DNA of 64,000 bases from the NCBI GenBank assembly GCA_021234155.1, contig JAJEKV010000033.1, positions 4,950,635 through 5,014,634 on the forward strand. The letters are read 5' to 3'. Within the stretch, counting starts at the first letter, position 1; each line of letters starts with the position of its first letter. The DNA is from Isoetes taiwanensis (taxonomy: Eukaryota > Streptophyta > Lycopodiopsida > Isoetales > Isoetaceae). A program made the position numbers and the translations under genes. This document shows positions 10,733 through 21,639 of this stretch, one piece after another. Below the pieces are notes generated by a model. It saw only the letters and a program-made list of their open reading frames with translations, did no database searches and had not been told where the DNA came from.

Positions 10733-12445
10733 TTAGTTCTCCTTCCCAGGCTTGTATTCAAGCTGCATTCCTTCAAAGTCCTTTATAGTGTCAATGAGCT
10801 TTAATTGCCGCGCATTGATAATATCCTGCGTTTGTATATGTTTCAAGCTTTGCTGATCAAAATGAGCCACAAATTTGGATCCCATAAGATAATGCCTCCA
10901 CTTCTTGAGTGCATGAACTAAAGCAATCAACTCCTTTTCATAGGTACTATACTTTTGCTCCAAGGGTTTGAGCATTCGGCTGACATAAGCTAATGGATGT
11001 CCATCTTGCATAAGTACTGCACCAATAGCATTTCCACTTGCGTCGGAACAAACTGTAAAAGGCTTGTTCCAGTCAAGCAGTACTAATACTGGTTCAGTTG
11101 CCATGTTCTCCTTCAGAATTCGGAAGGCTTCCTCGGTTTCCGGATTCCAGACAAAGGGGTTATCTTTCTTTAAAAACCTACTAGGAGGAAGAGTTACTTT
11201 TGCAAAATCCTTCACAAATCTTCGATAATAACTGCATAACTGCACAAAAGAACTTAAATCCTTGAAGGCCAATCAATAATAATCCTAATCTTTTTAGGAT
11301 CCATCCATATGCCTTCTTTGGATATAATATGGCCCAAGTATCTGACTTCTTGCATAAAGAACCTGCTTTTGGACTCATTAACAAACAGCTTATTCTGCCT
11401 CAGAAGACTACAACACTTTTCCCTAGTACGGGTGCTAGAACTCTCCCCATGAGACGGCAGAAGGTTGCCGGAGCATTGGTCAGACCAAAAGGCATTACGC
11501 GAAATTCATAATGACCAAATGCTGTTCTGAACGCTGTTTTACCAATGTCCTCTTCCTTAATTCAGATTTGGTGATATCCTGATTTCAAATCAATTTTGCT
11601 AAATATGCAGGCACCTCGTAATTCATCAAATAAATCGTCATCTCTGGGTACTCGAAATTTATCCTTAACAGTCAGCTTATTGAGAGCTCTATACTCCACG
11701 CACATCCTATATCCCTTATCTTTCTTTTTTATTAGAATAACTGGTGCGCCAAACGGTGAATAGCTTGGCCGTGTTAGCTGTCGGTCTAACATCTCTGTTA
11801 TCTGTTTTTCAAGCTCTAATTTCTTGAAATGACTGACTCGATAAGGTGCCCTGTTTGGAGGTTTGGCATTTTCTTGCAACTGTATTGCATGATCTTCGGG
11901 ATGATGAGGAGGTAAATCTAGAGTTTCCTCATCCTTGAAGAGATCGCCAAATTGTTTGAGAAAACTGTACAATTCAAGAGGCACCTGTGGTGGTGGATCG
12001 GAGTTTCCCAAGTAAATAAAGTACAACTCTGCTTCACTCTGTATCAACTTCTTAGCTTCAGAATATGTCAACAGGGATTCAGCTTGAAAAATCTGTATGC
12101 AGCTTCAAACATTGCCCTTCAACAGTTATAATTACTGTCTTTTCTCGGTAATTAGGTCGGGCATCAAACTGTTCTCGCTATCCAATTCCTAATATCACAT
12201 CCATAGATCCTAGAGAGGCCATAATCAAAACTATTTCTTCTGAATACTATCCTAATCGGATAGGAGCTACCACATATTTATCACACTGATTCCTGGGACC
12301 CTTCAAACCTTGCACTACTGTGATTTTTGTTTGTAAATCACAAATAGGTAGCCCTAATTTATACACCAAGTCCTGCGAGATAAAATCATGTGTCGAACCA
12401 TCGTCAAGTAAAACAGTCACATCCTGACCTTTTTTACTAAACCTC
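10733..12445 (-). pseudogene. Chromovirus protease, RT and RNase H
   Basis: A protease-like LLDDGSTHDF motif lies at about 12395-12425, followed by stops. RT runs from about 12071 with [32 protein letters not shown] and [11 protein letters not shown], then continues in other frames with [15 protein letters not shown] and YLGHIISKEGIW. Between VLGKSVVVF and [13 protein letters not shown] (about 11410-11425) the expected FDDI catalytic segment and its neighbours are absent, so RT motif C is deleted. RNase H (10733-11272) has FTVCSDASGNAIGAVLMQDG and STYEKELIALVHALKKWRHY. Frame breaks at about 11560 and 11270. Confidence 0.88.
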
Positions 12446-13744
12446 TCATTTAAACAACCATGCTTCTGGAGGTCCTGTATCGTCTCCCGACAAAATCTTT
12501 AGATATGCAATTTGCAGTCTCCCTTTTTCTTGTTCAATAGCTGCAAGCTTTCCTTTATGCCTTTCTTCCCCTTCCCTGGAAGTTTCTGGTCTGTCTTCCA
12601 CATGGTGTGATTGAGCAACTTGCCTTTCCTTAGGCGGTGGCTCTTTGAATTGTACTTTCTTTGCATTTTTATCTGTCGAAGCTGTATTCTTTGGGCAGTT
12701 AGATTGGTAATGCGGTCCTCCACAATTATAACATACAGTCTTTGGCCCTTTACTCTGTTCCTGTTTGGCCTTCTGTCCATTACTAGAACGTTTTCCATTC
12801 TTCCCATTGAACCTAGACCTACGCTCTTCACGGCCCCTTTTATTTTTCTTGTCTCTTCTATTTTCAAATTTTTCTCGCTTCGGTCTTTTCTGTTCAAGAG
12901 AAGGCACTTCTTCCCAAATAACTAACTTACGAGTCTTAGGGTTTAATTTTCATTCTGCAGCTCCTGCTTTCTTGATTGCATCTTCCATATTGACAGGTTC
13001 AATGAGATCTAGCTCTGCAAATATTTCCTCTCTTAACCCATTCACAAACTTCCTTAAAAGTTCATTTTCTCCCAAGTTCCTAACTTGTGAACCCAGATGG
13101 CTAAATTTCATGTAATATTCGGACACCGTTTCTCCATCATCCTGTTTAACAGGGTCCCACTCTTTTTGCAATATCCTGTAATAATTTGCAGGCAAGTAAT
13201 GGGCTTCGAATGCACTACGAAAAGCTGTCCATGAATTAACCTCAGGCTGCATCAATCTGCGACCTTGCCACCAAACTTGAGCTTGCTCATCCAGATAGGT
13301 GTCCATGGTTTGCAGTTTCTCTTGTTCAGTCGCGTTAACTCTCTCAAAGAATTTTTTCCAAATCCCCAGAAAACTTATTACCTGCATTGGCTTAACAGCT
13401 ATTCCGCCAGTGAAGTATGGCAGATCTACTTTTTCCAACCATTTAGGAGCCTTATCCTTCTTAGTTGAAATATCATTTTCTGTAGCCATCAGAGAATCCG
13501 TGTTGGCATTCACTGGCGGCGGATTTTCAGGTAGTGGTGGATGAGCAGGTGGAGGGTCTCTGGGTTTTGGAGGTGGCTGAACGTTACTGGGTAGGAAACC
13601 ATAAAGTAGAGCAATCTGCTCTAGTTTGTACTGATAATCTTCTGGGGATATAGGTTGTGGCAGTGCTATCTGGGTAGCGATAAAATCAGCAGTTCTTAAT
13701 GCGTGCTGGTATTGTTCTTCAGAGATACTGTAACGGTGAGCCAT
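12446..13744 (-). pseudogene. Chromovirus gag with zinc knuckle
   Basis: The first ATG after the primer-binding site is at 13744 (MAHRYSISEEQ). A proline-rich stretch follows, then the retrotransposon gag domain with AQVWWQGRR, AFEAHYLP and GETVSEYYMKFSHLG. The frame stops at 12950. A second frame (12446-12907) carries a basic region and the zinc knuckle CYNCGGPHYQSNC, a CX2CX3HX4C spacing common in plant chromoviruses. The break between the two frames is probably a mutation rather than programmed frameshifting. Confidence 0.88.
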
Positions 13745-13768
13745 CGTCACAGGTCCAAGAGCGGGCAC

Positions 13769-13780
13769 GCTCTGATACCA
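13769..13780 (-). promoter_or_regulatory. Primer-binding site for initiator tRNA-Met
   Basis: On the minus strand TGGTATCAGAGC starts two bases inside the 5' LTR. This is the usual plant retroelement primer-binding site complementary to initiator tRNA-Met. Confidence 0.92.
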
Positions 13781-13782
13781 CT

Positions 13783-14328
13783 TGATACAACAAAAGAAAT
13801 CTCAACGGTTTAAACTACTGAAACCAAATAAATAAAATTGCTCTCCAATCTTTAGAAGAATTATATCCACCCAACCGGGCTCAGGCTATCAACAGGAAAC
13901 CGTTATAAACACTGCAATCGGGAATTCAACTCAGAAGACAAACTCGATCAGGGCAGAGGATTTTCTCAAAGCACTCAGCCGGATTTCCGAGTTAGAATGA
14001 AAGAAACAGTTGTATTTATAGGATGAAACAACCTATTTCCAGATTTCCCTTTTCCGATCACAAATATCTATCTAAAAGGTAAAGAATCCCAAATAACTAA
14101 GAATTGGCCAAAAATAGCTGTGATTCGACCTTTTACAGGGTTGGATCGACCCTTTTTCTCCAGATCCGGGAGATCTGATATGATCTCGGGATATTTCTGC
14201 TGAAGGGTCCGCGACCCGTTATCAGCCACGCCCTTATTAACTTAAATTTTAACCATTGGTTCATAACTTTAAAATATTAAACTATCTGTCTAGACCCAAG
14301 TATCATAATATAAGAATTAAACTAAGAT
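13783..14328 (-). repeat. Chromovirus 5' LTR (right)
   Basis: Pairs with 8231-8796. Begins TGATACAACAAAAG at its inner edge and ends AAGAATTAAACTA at its outer edge. Confidence 0.85.
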
Positions 14329-15229
14329 TCTAAATATTGAATTATTTAGTTAATCTTAAAACCTAGCTCGATGAACAGTGTTCCCCGCCAGGTGGATTTA
14401 AACACAAGGATCTAGCTGCCGACATGCTAATTTAAAGGGTATGATCAATGGATTGCTGAAAAGCGGTGATCCCAAACTGTATATAAGTTGAAATTCGATC
14501 TGTATAGAGCGGCATGTTGAAGACAGTAATCAGGCAAAGTTCCACGATGTTTGTTTGATTTTGTTACTATTCATTCTCTATGATTTAAGCATTAAACTAT
14601 ATGTGTGTGAATACTAATTAACTATTGCTAGTGTAAAGGTTGCTTACTATTAACTTACATGTTCCTTGTTCAAGGAAGTTCCTTAGGTAGCTATGGTCGT
14701 TCATGCCTATCAGTGTTGGGCAAAGTTCGGGGAACACTATAAACCAACCGGTTGAAATTGCAAATTTTCGGTTAGGTTAGTGTATCTTATGGTTTTTTAT
14801 TAAGGCAATGGAAAGTTCCGGCTTTAAACATAGGATATCCTACTCGTGAAAGTAACCATAGGCCTAAGGAACTTTCCGATCGGACCTAAAAAGTTTGCCT
14901 ATAAATGCCTAAAATTAATTTGGAAGAAGGGCAAGGGACCCTGGTAGTACATCGCCCAAGGAAAAAATTCCTTCGCAAATTCCAAGACAATTGGGCACTT
15001 CTTTTTTGCAAAATATAATAAAAGATATTTTGGTGATATTTCTATTTTGAAGTTCAGATCTCGTCATGGAAATACGGTTGTCTGAAAAATATTAATGCAA
15101 CGTGGCAAAGCCTGAGCCGGTGATCCAAAACCAAGGGTGGGGATGCTGTAATGGAAATGCTTTGGAGGGAAAGATAAACCCTAAAACTCTGTTCCGGTTG
15201 GGGAGCTTGCAAAGGAAAGGAGTCCGACG
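14329..15229. other. Flank between chromovirus and SWIB gene
   Basis: No ORF is supported. The left part may be the rest of the copia LTR. A TATAAAT at 14900-14906 lies about 330 bases before the SWIB start codon and could serve that gene, but nothing shows which TATA is used. GGAAGTTCC and GGAACACTATAAACC motifs occur near 14680-14750. Confidence 0.35.
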
Positions 15230-15998
15230 ATGGGGGTTTCATCTGCCAAGGACGCGGCTAAGGTGGTTGCAAAAATTGCAAAGGAAGTTTCAGTTTCTAA
15301 GGTCGCCAAAGGAGATGCAAAAAAGGCTAAGCCTCATCCACTATCATCTGCCATGAGAAGTTTTGTCGGAAGGGGTGAAAGCAATAGGCCTCAGCTCTTG
15401 AAGGATGTTTGGACTTATATTAAATCCCATAATCTCCAGGTCTGTGGTTTTATTAATTTCTCCATCGCGCCCTGCATCCGCTGTTATTTTTTTTAGTTGA
15501 AATGTGATCCCAGTTTGGTGGGTGGCTCTATTTGCTTCTTTTGGCATTCTGTGTACTATAAACAGGTTAAAACGAAAGACTTCTGTTTTGCATGGTGTTT
15601 CGTATGTCTCTCTCTTTTCGTGAGTATTTCTTTGTTCTTTATGTGTATTTGTTGTTAAGCAAACACAAACTAAAGTTTTCCTGATTGTTTTTGGAATTTT
15701 TGCTCGCTTATTATACCGTATCCTTGAAACCGAGTTCTTTGATGCACGAGGACTGCTTATACTTCTGATCCTTTTGGTTGTTTGATATATGTGCATGTTT
15801 GGTCTGCATAATCGGATTATGGTAATTCTTTTGGTTGTTTGATATGTGTTTGATATGCAGAATCCACAGAATAGACGGGAGATTTTATGTGATGACAAGC
15901 TAAAGAGTATTTTTGAAGGAAAAGACAAAGTTACAAACCTGGAGCTGATGGGTTTACTCCATAAACATGTCCTGAAATCACCACAGACTCAGGGATGA
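15230..15998 (+). CDS. SWIB/MDM2-domain protein, two exons
   Basis: Exon 1 is 15230-15439 and exon 2 is 15861-15998, joined in phase 0 across a GT-AG intron of 421 bp. The product is 115 residues. The first 35 or so are basic and rich in Ala, Lys and Val. The SWIB domain follows, with LLKDVWTYIKSHNLQ ending exon 1 and NPQNRREILCDDKLKSIF starting exon 2, the usual place for the conserved Asn-Leu-Gln-Asn-Pro core. It ends LLHKHVLKSPQTQG. Small plant SWIB proteins of about 100-140 residues are known from nuclei and organelles; their molecular role is mostly inferred from homology to SWI/SNF complex subunits. Here the basic N-terminus does not settle the location. Both exons are open and splice sites are good, so it is probably functional. 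A broken copy lies at 57731-58512. Confidence 0.9.
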
Positions 15999-16534
15999 GA
16001 TTGAAACATGGTATTAATGCTTACTGCCTAGAGTCTCTTATTATCAGGAAGAACACCAATGGTTTGAAATGTTTGTAGGTGCTACTTGGCAAAAACAAAT
16101 TGGCAGGCATTTTGGAAGCAGCCATTTTCAAGCGGTTTTGGTACAGGACAAAGGATTGCCTTGCTTGCTTGAAAAACGAGCTAGGCCTTGCCAATTTCAC
16201 AGCTTTGTATTCGGTGCATTTCCAGATTTTGGACGCCATCATGAAATAAAAATAGTGTATGCATCTTGATTTGTGGTTTGTCCTCTTTTAGGGCATGTTG
16301 AGTTGAGTAATTGCTCAATACTTGCTTCATGAAAAGCCTGCCAAGATGTATTGGTTAATTAGATTCATAAACCGTCTGTTGTTGAGAACTTAAGAAAATT
16401 TGTGGCAAACTAATTTCATAGTAATAGTTAACCTCAACACCTTCCTAGTTCTTCATTCTTGTTTATTGGTTCTGTGTGCCCATAATGACAGATCAATAAA
16501 GAAGATAGAAGAAATAACGATAAAAATAATGTTC
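15999..16534 (+). other. SWIB 3' flank
   Basis: Probable 3' UTR and intergenic sequence. ATGAAATAAAAATAG near 16239-16253 could be a polyadenylation signal. The two ORFs across this stretch (16021-16242 minus, 16069-16269 plus) are probably chance frames. Confidence 0.4.
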
Positions 16535-16608
16535 GGCCTATTAGCTCAGTTGGTTAGAGCGTCGTGCTAATAACGCGAAGGTCGCAGGTTCGACACCTGC
16601 ATAGGCCA
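16535..16608 (+). tRNA. tRNA-Ile (AAT)
   Basis: 74 nt. The acceptor stem GGCCTAT pairs with ATAGGCC, with A as discriminator base. The D arm is GCTC/GAGC. The anticodon stem TCGTG/CGCGA (one T:G pair) has loop CTAATAA, giving anticodon AAT at 16569-16571. The T stem is GCAGG/CCTGC with loop TTCGACA, one base different from the TTCGAAA of the copy at 21945. A T-run follows at once. It lies 537 bases after the SWIB stop codon. Confidence 0.95.
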
Positions 16609-16617
16609 TGGCTATGC

Positions 16618-16623
16618 TTTTTT
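16618..16623 (+). terminator. Pol III T-run terminator
   Basis: Six T residues nine bases after the tRNA end, the normal RNA polymerase III stop. Confidence 0.75.
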
Positions 16624-17272
16624 ATTTCATATTTTTGAGCTGCTTTAATTTTTTTTGTGTGGATCATTTATAGAATATTCTTTTATTATACTTTGTGTTG
16701 TTTTAAAGTGGTTTTCTAGCGGGTATTGCATGTGCGTAGTTTTTTCCTTTGCCTTGTCTTTTATTTATTTTTGCTTGTGAAGGCTGCTGCAAGAATGGAA
16801 AGCCATGGCTCTGCTGGTCCAGACAAATCAATTGCAAGATTCAAATAAAACCCTATCAGCTCTGTTTTGCAGATGACTAAGTAGTGTTTTGAAGCAGCAG
16901 ACAAGTCAGAGTAGGGCTCCTTATTCTATAAGCAATCCATATAGATGCAGACGAAGTCTTGTACCTTGGAGTAGATAGTTTACCTCAAGTTGCACACGAA
17001 GTGTGTAGGCCATTTTGTACTTCATTGTGAAATTGTTTGCTGGTTTTAATTGTTTGTTTTGTTGTTTCTTTAATAAGTGTTCATGAAATACATGACCTAT
17101 TGCTATTCTTAGCTAGAATTTAGATGTATAGCAATATTCAATTTGAAAGGCTATATAGAAGGATGATCTTATCTCATTAGGAATACATTTCTCATGTTTC
17201 TCGTTCTGGTGTTGTGTTAGCTATTATCTGCAACACAAATACATTTTATTTCTTATTATAAGTAGACTGTGA

Positions 17273-17568
17273 TAGATTGGGCTTCAAATGGTTAGCTTAG
17301 AGGTTGTCTTTTAGTATTTTTATATGAGCATTAACAAAACATTTTATATCATGCTTGGCCTATACCGGCCTGCTAATGATGCAAAGATTGACTTTTTGCC
17401 TTCATCTAGTTGAGCGCCACTTCTTGTCATATCTACATTTAAGCACAAATACGTCTTTTGTTGTCTTAATTAAAACATGATGTCGGTGACGGGTTCATAG
17501 AATTATAGTATATTCAAGTGGGTCTAATATTCCACTATTCTTTATATATAAACTTTGCAAATACATGT
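17273..17568 (+). repeat. tRNA-Ile 5' flank duplicate, copy A
   Basis: Shares GATAGATTGGGCTTCAAATG, the CAAAACATTTT block and the TTTAAGCA...AATT block with 21640-21944. Each copy sits immediately upstream of a tRNA-Ile sequence. Copies have diverged by substitutions and indels. Confidence 0.75.
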
Positions 17569-18112
17569 GGCCTATTAGCTGAGTTGGTTAGAATAGAATA
17601 GAATAGAGTTTTATCGTCCACGGAGATCAATTGGCCTATGGGACCCAAAAAGGAGGCACAACAAGCGTATTACTGTTCCGGTTACAAAACCCTTGCCCGA
17701 AGGGTTTTTGGGGGAAAAACCATGATAGGAATAGGATTGCTGTCAAACTGTACAAACATCTATTATGGGGGAAAGAAATATGTACATATATCAGTCAACT
17801 GCCCAAGGACCGAGCTGATCTCGGCGATCCATGACCCCTTGAAGGTATGATCCCAACATCCGTACCGGGGCCATGCTCAACATCTCATGCAGGGGCTGGC
17901 CAGGACAGACCATTTAACATAGCGCATCTAAATGTCATTATATGCCGGACAGCTCTGAAGGGTGTGGCATTCGTCTTCCACAACTCGAACTTGGCAGCGT
18001 TGTCAAAGCCTCTCTCCCGCGGCTCCCCAATCCATCTCCTTGTCTCAATCTGGAGATGGTGTGCGTCGTGCTAATAACGCAAAGATCGCAGGTTTGAAAC
18101 TTGCATAGGCCA
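17569..18112 (+). pseudogene. tRNA-Ile split by an insertion
   Basis: The 5' part (17569-17592) reads GGCCTATTAGCTGAGTTGG and on, one base off the intact gene. It stops at the end of the D loop. The 3' part (18063-18112) resumes at GCGTCGTGCTAATAACGC and runs to the acceptor end TAGGCCA, with several changes in the T arm. About 470 bp of foreign sequence separates the halves. The upstream flank is the duplicate of that of the intact gene at 21945, so the ancestral state is clear. The insert separates the A and B boxes and the gene should be dead. Confidence 0.85.
17593..18062 (-). mobile_element. Insert in tRNA gene, probable 5'-truncated LINE
   Basis: The left edge is a (GAATA)n run followed by TTTTATCGTCCACGGAGATC. 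The LINEs at 38.4 and 41.0 kb have the same layout at their 3' ends: (GAAAT)n, then TTTATT(A)(A)CGTC and a GGGAGACC-like or GTAGACC-like stretch. The insert would therefore be a LINE 3' end on the minus strand, with no coding part left. No clear target duplication remains. Confidence 0.55.
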
Positions 18113-18800
18113 TTAATTTCGAACTTGCATAGGCCATAAATTTTTATACTTCATTGCCATTAAATTTTGTACTTCATTGTGATGTTGCTTATTAGTTTTA
18201 ATTCTTTGTTTGTGTTGTTTATTCTATAGGCCATCCATTTTTCTATGTCGTCGTGAAATTGCTTGTCAGTTTCAATTGTTTGTTTTTGTTGTTTCCTTGA
18301 TAAGTGTTCATGAACTGCATAGGCTATCCAATTTCATAATTCATTGTGGAATTATTTGTCAGTTTTAATTGTTTATGTGTCTTGTTTTTCCTATAGGTGT
18401 TTATGCAATACAAGATCAATTACAGTGTTGTCTTGTTTCTTCGATAAGTTTCATGAAATACATGACCATTGTCAATTGTTATTCTTAGCTAGAACTTTAG
18501 GTATATAGCAATATCCAGTTTTGAATACAAATCAATCGTTATTCTCTTAGCTAGAATTTTAGAAAAACTCGAAGGTTGCAGGTTCAACATACATAAGCCA
18601 TCCAATTTTGTACTTCATTGTGAAATTATTTATTAATTTAGTTGTGTTGTTTCTTTAGTAAGTGTTCATGAAATACAAGGCCAATTACAAGTCAATTGCT
18701 ACCTTAGCTAGAGTTTTAGGTATAGCAACATTCAATTTGGATTACACAGCAATTGCTATTCTTAGCTAGATTTTTTAATGTATACAGTTGCATATTCAGT

Positions 18801-21311
18801 TTGCAAGGATATAATGTGTTCCAACTTAAGAATGGTATGTTTATACATAAGATTGTGCAAGGTTTTTTGTGGTATTCGTATGAGAATATTGTAGAAGTTG
18901 GCGGTGGCATGCTGAATTCGAAACATCAGAATCTAGGGTTTTTATTTTTATGGAGAACAGATGGCACCTTGTTGCAGATGGCTATCCTTCACATGAGTTG
19001 CTATTTCCTGACTGTGTAGTGTCAGATCATGCTTTTGCATGCGAAATTTGCATTTCGGCTGTGTTTGGGAATCCGTCTCTGCTTGTTCCTTTGCTGCGTC
19101 GGCAGTCATCGATGTTAGTGTGACATTGGGGCTGTCTGGGCAGGATGTTCCCACGAGTTTTTATGATGGTCTTCATTGTTTTGAGGGCATGGTTGGTTAT
19201 TGTATGAAAGATTTTGATAAGGTTCATTATGTATGCCATCTCCACCAGTGGAACCGTAATTAAAAATAGGAAGGATTTGTATTTAAGGTGGGGGGCTGGT
19301 GACACCAAGAATATTGTTGTTTTAGACAATAAGAATCTTTTGAACTGGGCGGCTCACTTTGTGCAGGATGATTCGAAGGTTGGCTGCTAGTTTGACATAT
19401 ACCTTGTGCATGATGATTAGATCTGGAAAATTCACGTTGTCTAGTTCGTGGATCATTCCTTCTAACACTGCTCATATTAATGAGCATAGAGTTAGAGCGG
19501 CTTAGAGGGTCTTATTGAATCCTAATCATTGCATGGCTTCTGATATGAGGCCTATACTATTTGGATTGCATGCAGGATTTGTGAGGAAATAACCAAAAAC
19601 AACACAACTAAATAGAACAAGAGAAAATTCTGTTTGCATTGTCTAAACTATGCAGGGCAAACATATGCGGACCTGGAACATCAGCTCAAAGATCTCAAAT
19701 GGTTAGCATTGTATTAACTAAAAAGACATGAATGTATGCGAATAGTGAATGAATAAAATATGCAAGAAGCACAACGAAAATTTCAGATCAAGTAGAATGA
19801 AGTATGATAGCACAGGCAAATCTGTTCCAAGTTGCTTTCATAACAGAAAACAAAAGATTAAGGACTTTCTAAAAATTTTATCTCAAAATGAAGGACTTGT
19901 ACATCTATGCGGAGACCCAAGCAAATATAAAGGTTCAAGTAGGATGGAGAGCAAGTGGGTATTACGTTTGCACTGCTACATCTGTGCAGATCAGATATGT
20001 GTGGAAATAGACAATCTATCATATGAGTTGAAACTATGGAGATCAGATATGAGTGTAATGAGCTTTATTGCATAAACGAGTGTAGCAAGAAAAATAAGAT
20101 AAATGGAGCAAATATATGAATTACATAGGGCAAATTTTCAACAACTCTATTTTAGTAGTGACTACTCTATTTTATAACAGATCTCCCAGATCTAAAACCC
20201 TATTTGAATAGATTTTTGATGAACAAAATATATATGAATGGAAGGCACTAAGGGCCAAAATTAGATATGAGGATATGGAAAGCTATAATTCAGTACAAAA
20301 AGACAAATAAAGGAACCTGATCAGCGTTGTTTCCATCATTCTTGTCGAGACATGTTGTTGCATGTGTTTCTGGAATTTTCGTTCATTCATTGGAAGGATT
20401 CACTGGTGGAATTGAAGAGCCTAACTTCAGCAGTACTGATATGGAATGATTTGTGCAAACCTGCCTCAACAAGGTAACTATAAGCTTTAGATCAATCGGA
20501 TCCTTCCTGCTTTTAGATGAATCATAGTCACATGGGAGCTATACTTATAAATAGCCGAATCTTTCTTTCTATTAAAAACATCTTGACAATTTAGGTTTCC
20601 GTCTCCAGCCATGACGGATTTGGAAAAGGGAGAAAATTTTTAACCCAAAATTAAAGAATCAAAGAACTTCAAGTAACCTGGAATAATTCGAAAAACTGAT
20701 AAAAGGGTAGCAATAAAAAATTGCACGATGATGGTCCATAGACAAACTTGTTAGAATTCTGTGGATACTGGTAAGCCAACACAGAATTTTGGTTTAAGGA
20801 GAAAAAAAGTGAAAAATGCCATACATATAAGGTATAAAATCAAAATAAGATCCCCTAGAAAGGATAATTTCTCAATATTCTGCCAGCATCAACATCACTT
20901 CGTATCCTGAGGCGGCAACGTACTGTATTCTTTGTTTCTATTGATAATGCTATATCTAGTGTGGAATGAAAACAATAGGTGTGCCAGTTTCGGAGTTATA
21001 TACTTTGCGGTCCCTAGTGTTCGAAATATGTTTTGTTTTTTATGCTTTTATGTTTCAACGTAAATTTATAAGTTTTGATGATGTGGACATATGGTTTAGT
21101 GCTTGCAGGAGCACATAGATATTGGAGGGCTCAACTTGGTTGCTAGTTGACTGAGTTGAGATTTCTTCAATGCATTGTATAATAGTTTTTGGGTAATGTA
21201 TGTCATTGGTTATAATAAGTGAGGCTGGTTTATGTGATTAAAAGTTTTAGTTGGTTTACTTATTGGACGTGTTTACTAACTTTATAGACTTTTCAGTGGG
21301 CTATGGCCCCT
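18801..21311. other. No gene seen
   Basis: AT-rich sequence carried in both copies of the large duplication up to 21211. The ORFs at 19039-19263 and 19749-20075 have no recognisable domain. The stretch at 20400-20475, ending AACAAG|GTAACT, looks exon-like, but I cannot link it to other exons. Confidence 0.35.
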
Positions 21312-21522
21312 GGGCATAGCGGTTATCCCTTCTTTGGAATAGCTGCTATGCCCGGATGAGCATGGGCATCTTGTTGGGGTTCAACTCTCCGGACTCACTA
21401 ATTTGTATGTGTTCCATTCTTTGTAGATTCTTTTTTGGAAGTTTAGAATGTGTATGGTTGGTGGTAATAGCTCCGATGTCGCTATATGCAAATGCTTTAA
21501 GCGGCATCATATCTATTACCAC
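21312..21522 (+). repeat. Two imperfect hairpins
   Basis: Hairpin 1 is 21312-21353: GGGCATAGCGGTTATCCC pairs with GGAATAGCTGCTATGCCC across a six-base loop, about 15 of 18 positions. Hairpin 2 is 21461-21522: GTGGTAATAG and GATGTCGC pair with GCGGCATC and CTATTACCAC around an 18-base loop. They could be a small foldback element or structured RNA. Confidence 0.6.
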
Positions 21523-21639
21523 CATGCATGCACTTTCATATGTTGAAGTGGGTCATATGCAATCAAGCTTTGGTTGAGATGGTTGCAATGCCCTTAGAGC
21601 ATTGGCATTTTGTTGTAGTTCTTATTTTAGGTACATCAT

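Larger units (their letters stand above)
8231..14328 (-). mobile_element. Ty3/gypsy chromovirus, degraded, both LTRs present
   Basis: A 6.1-kb element on the minus strand. Order in its own direction: right LTR as 5' LTR (13783-14328), primer-binding site for initiator tRNA-Met (13769-13780), gag, zinc knuckle, protease, RT, RNase H, integrase, chromodomain, and left LTR as 3' LTR (8231-8796). The LTRs are similar but differ by several indels and substitutions, so the insertion is not recent. The flanks AGGTC and AGATT do not form a clean target duplication. Reading frames are broken in several places and the RT catalytic motif is lost, so it cannot be autonomous. Confidence 0.9.
16990..18800 (+). 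repeat. Degenerate tandem repeats with tRNA-Ile 3'-end remnants
   Basis: A unit of about 85-110 bp recurs at roughly 17010, 18120, 18225, 18315 and 18590: GGCCATCCATTTTGTACTTCATTGTG, then TTTTAATTGTTTGT and TTGTTTCTTTGATAAGTGTTCATGAAATAC (shown in parts). A second motif, TATTCTTAGCTAGAATTTTAG, recurs between units. Several units begin with what looks like the end of tRNA-Ile, such as CTTGCATAGGCCAT, CTGCATAGGCTATC and GCAGGTTCAACATACATAAG. The array surrounds the split tRNA. Confidence 0.65.
2828..21211 (+). repeat. Copy 1 of large direct duplication
   Basis: From CCACAAAACCATAT near 2831 to TTTTTGGGTAATGTATG near 21200 the whole segment recurs, in the same order and orientation, at 45394-64000. 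It contains the copia remnant, the nested chromovirus, the SWIB gene, one intact tRNA-Ile and the split tRNA-Ile. The true right limit lies beyond what the window can show. This copy is the cleaner one: the SWIB frame and the tRNA are intact here and broken in the other copy. Confidence 0.9.

Noticed and set aside
20400-20480. Exon ending at AACAAG|GTAACT
   Set aside because: The donor is good, but no acceptor, partner exon or family match could be found.
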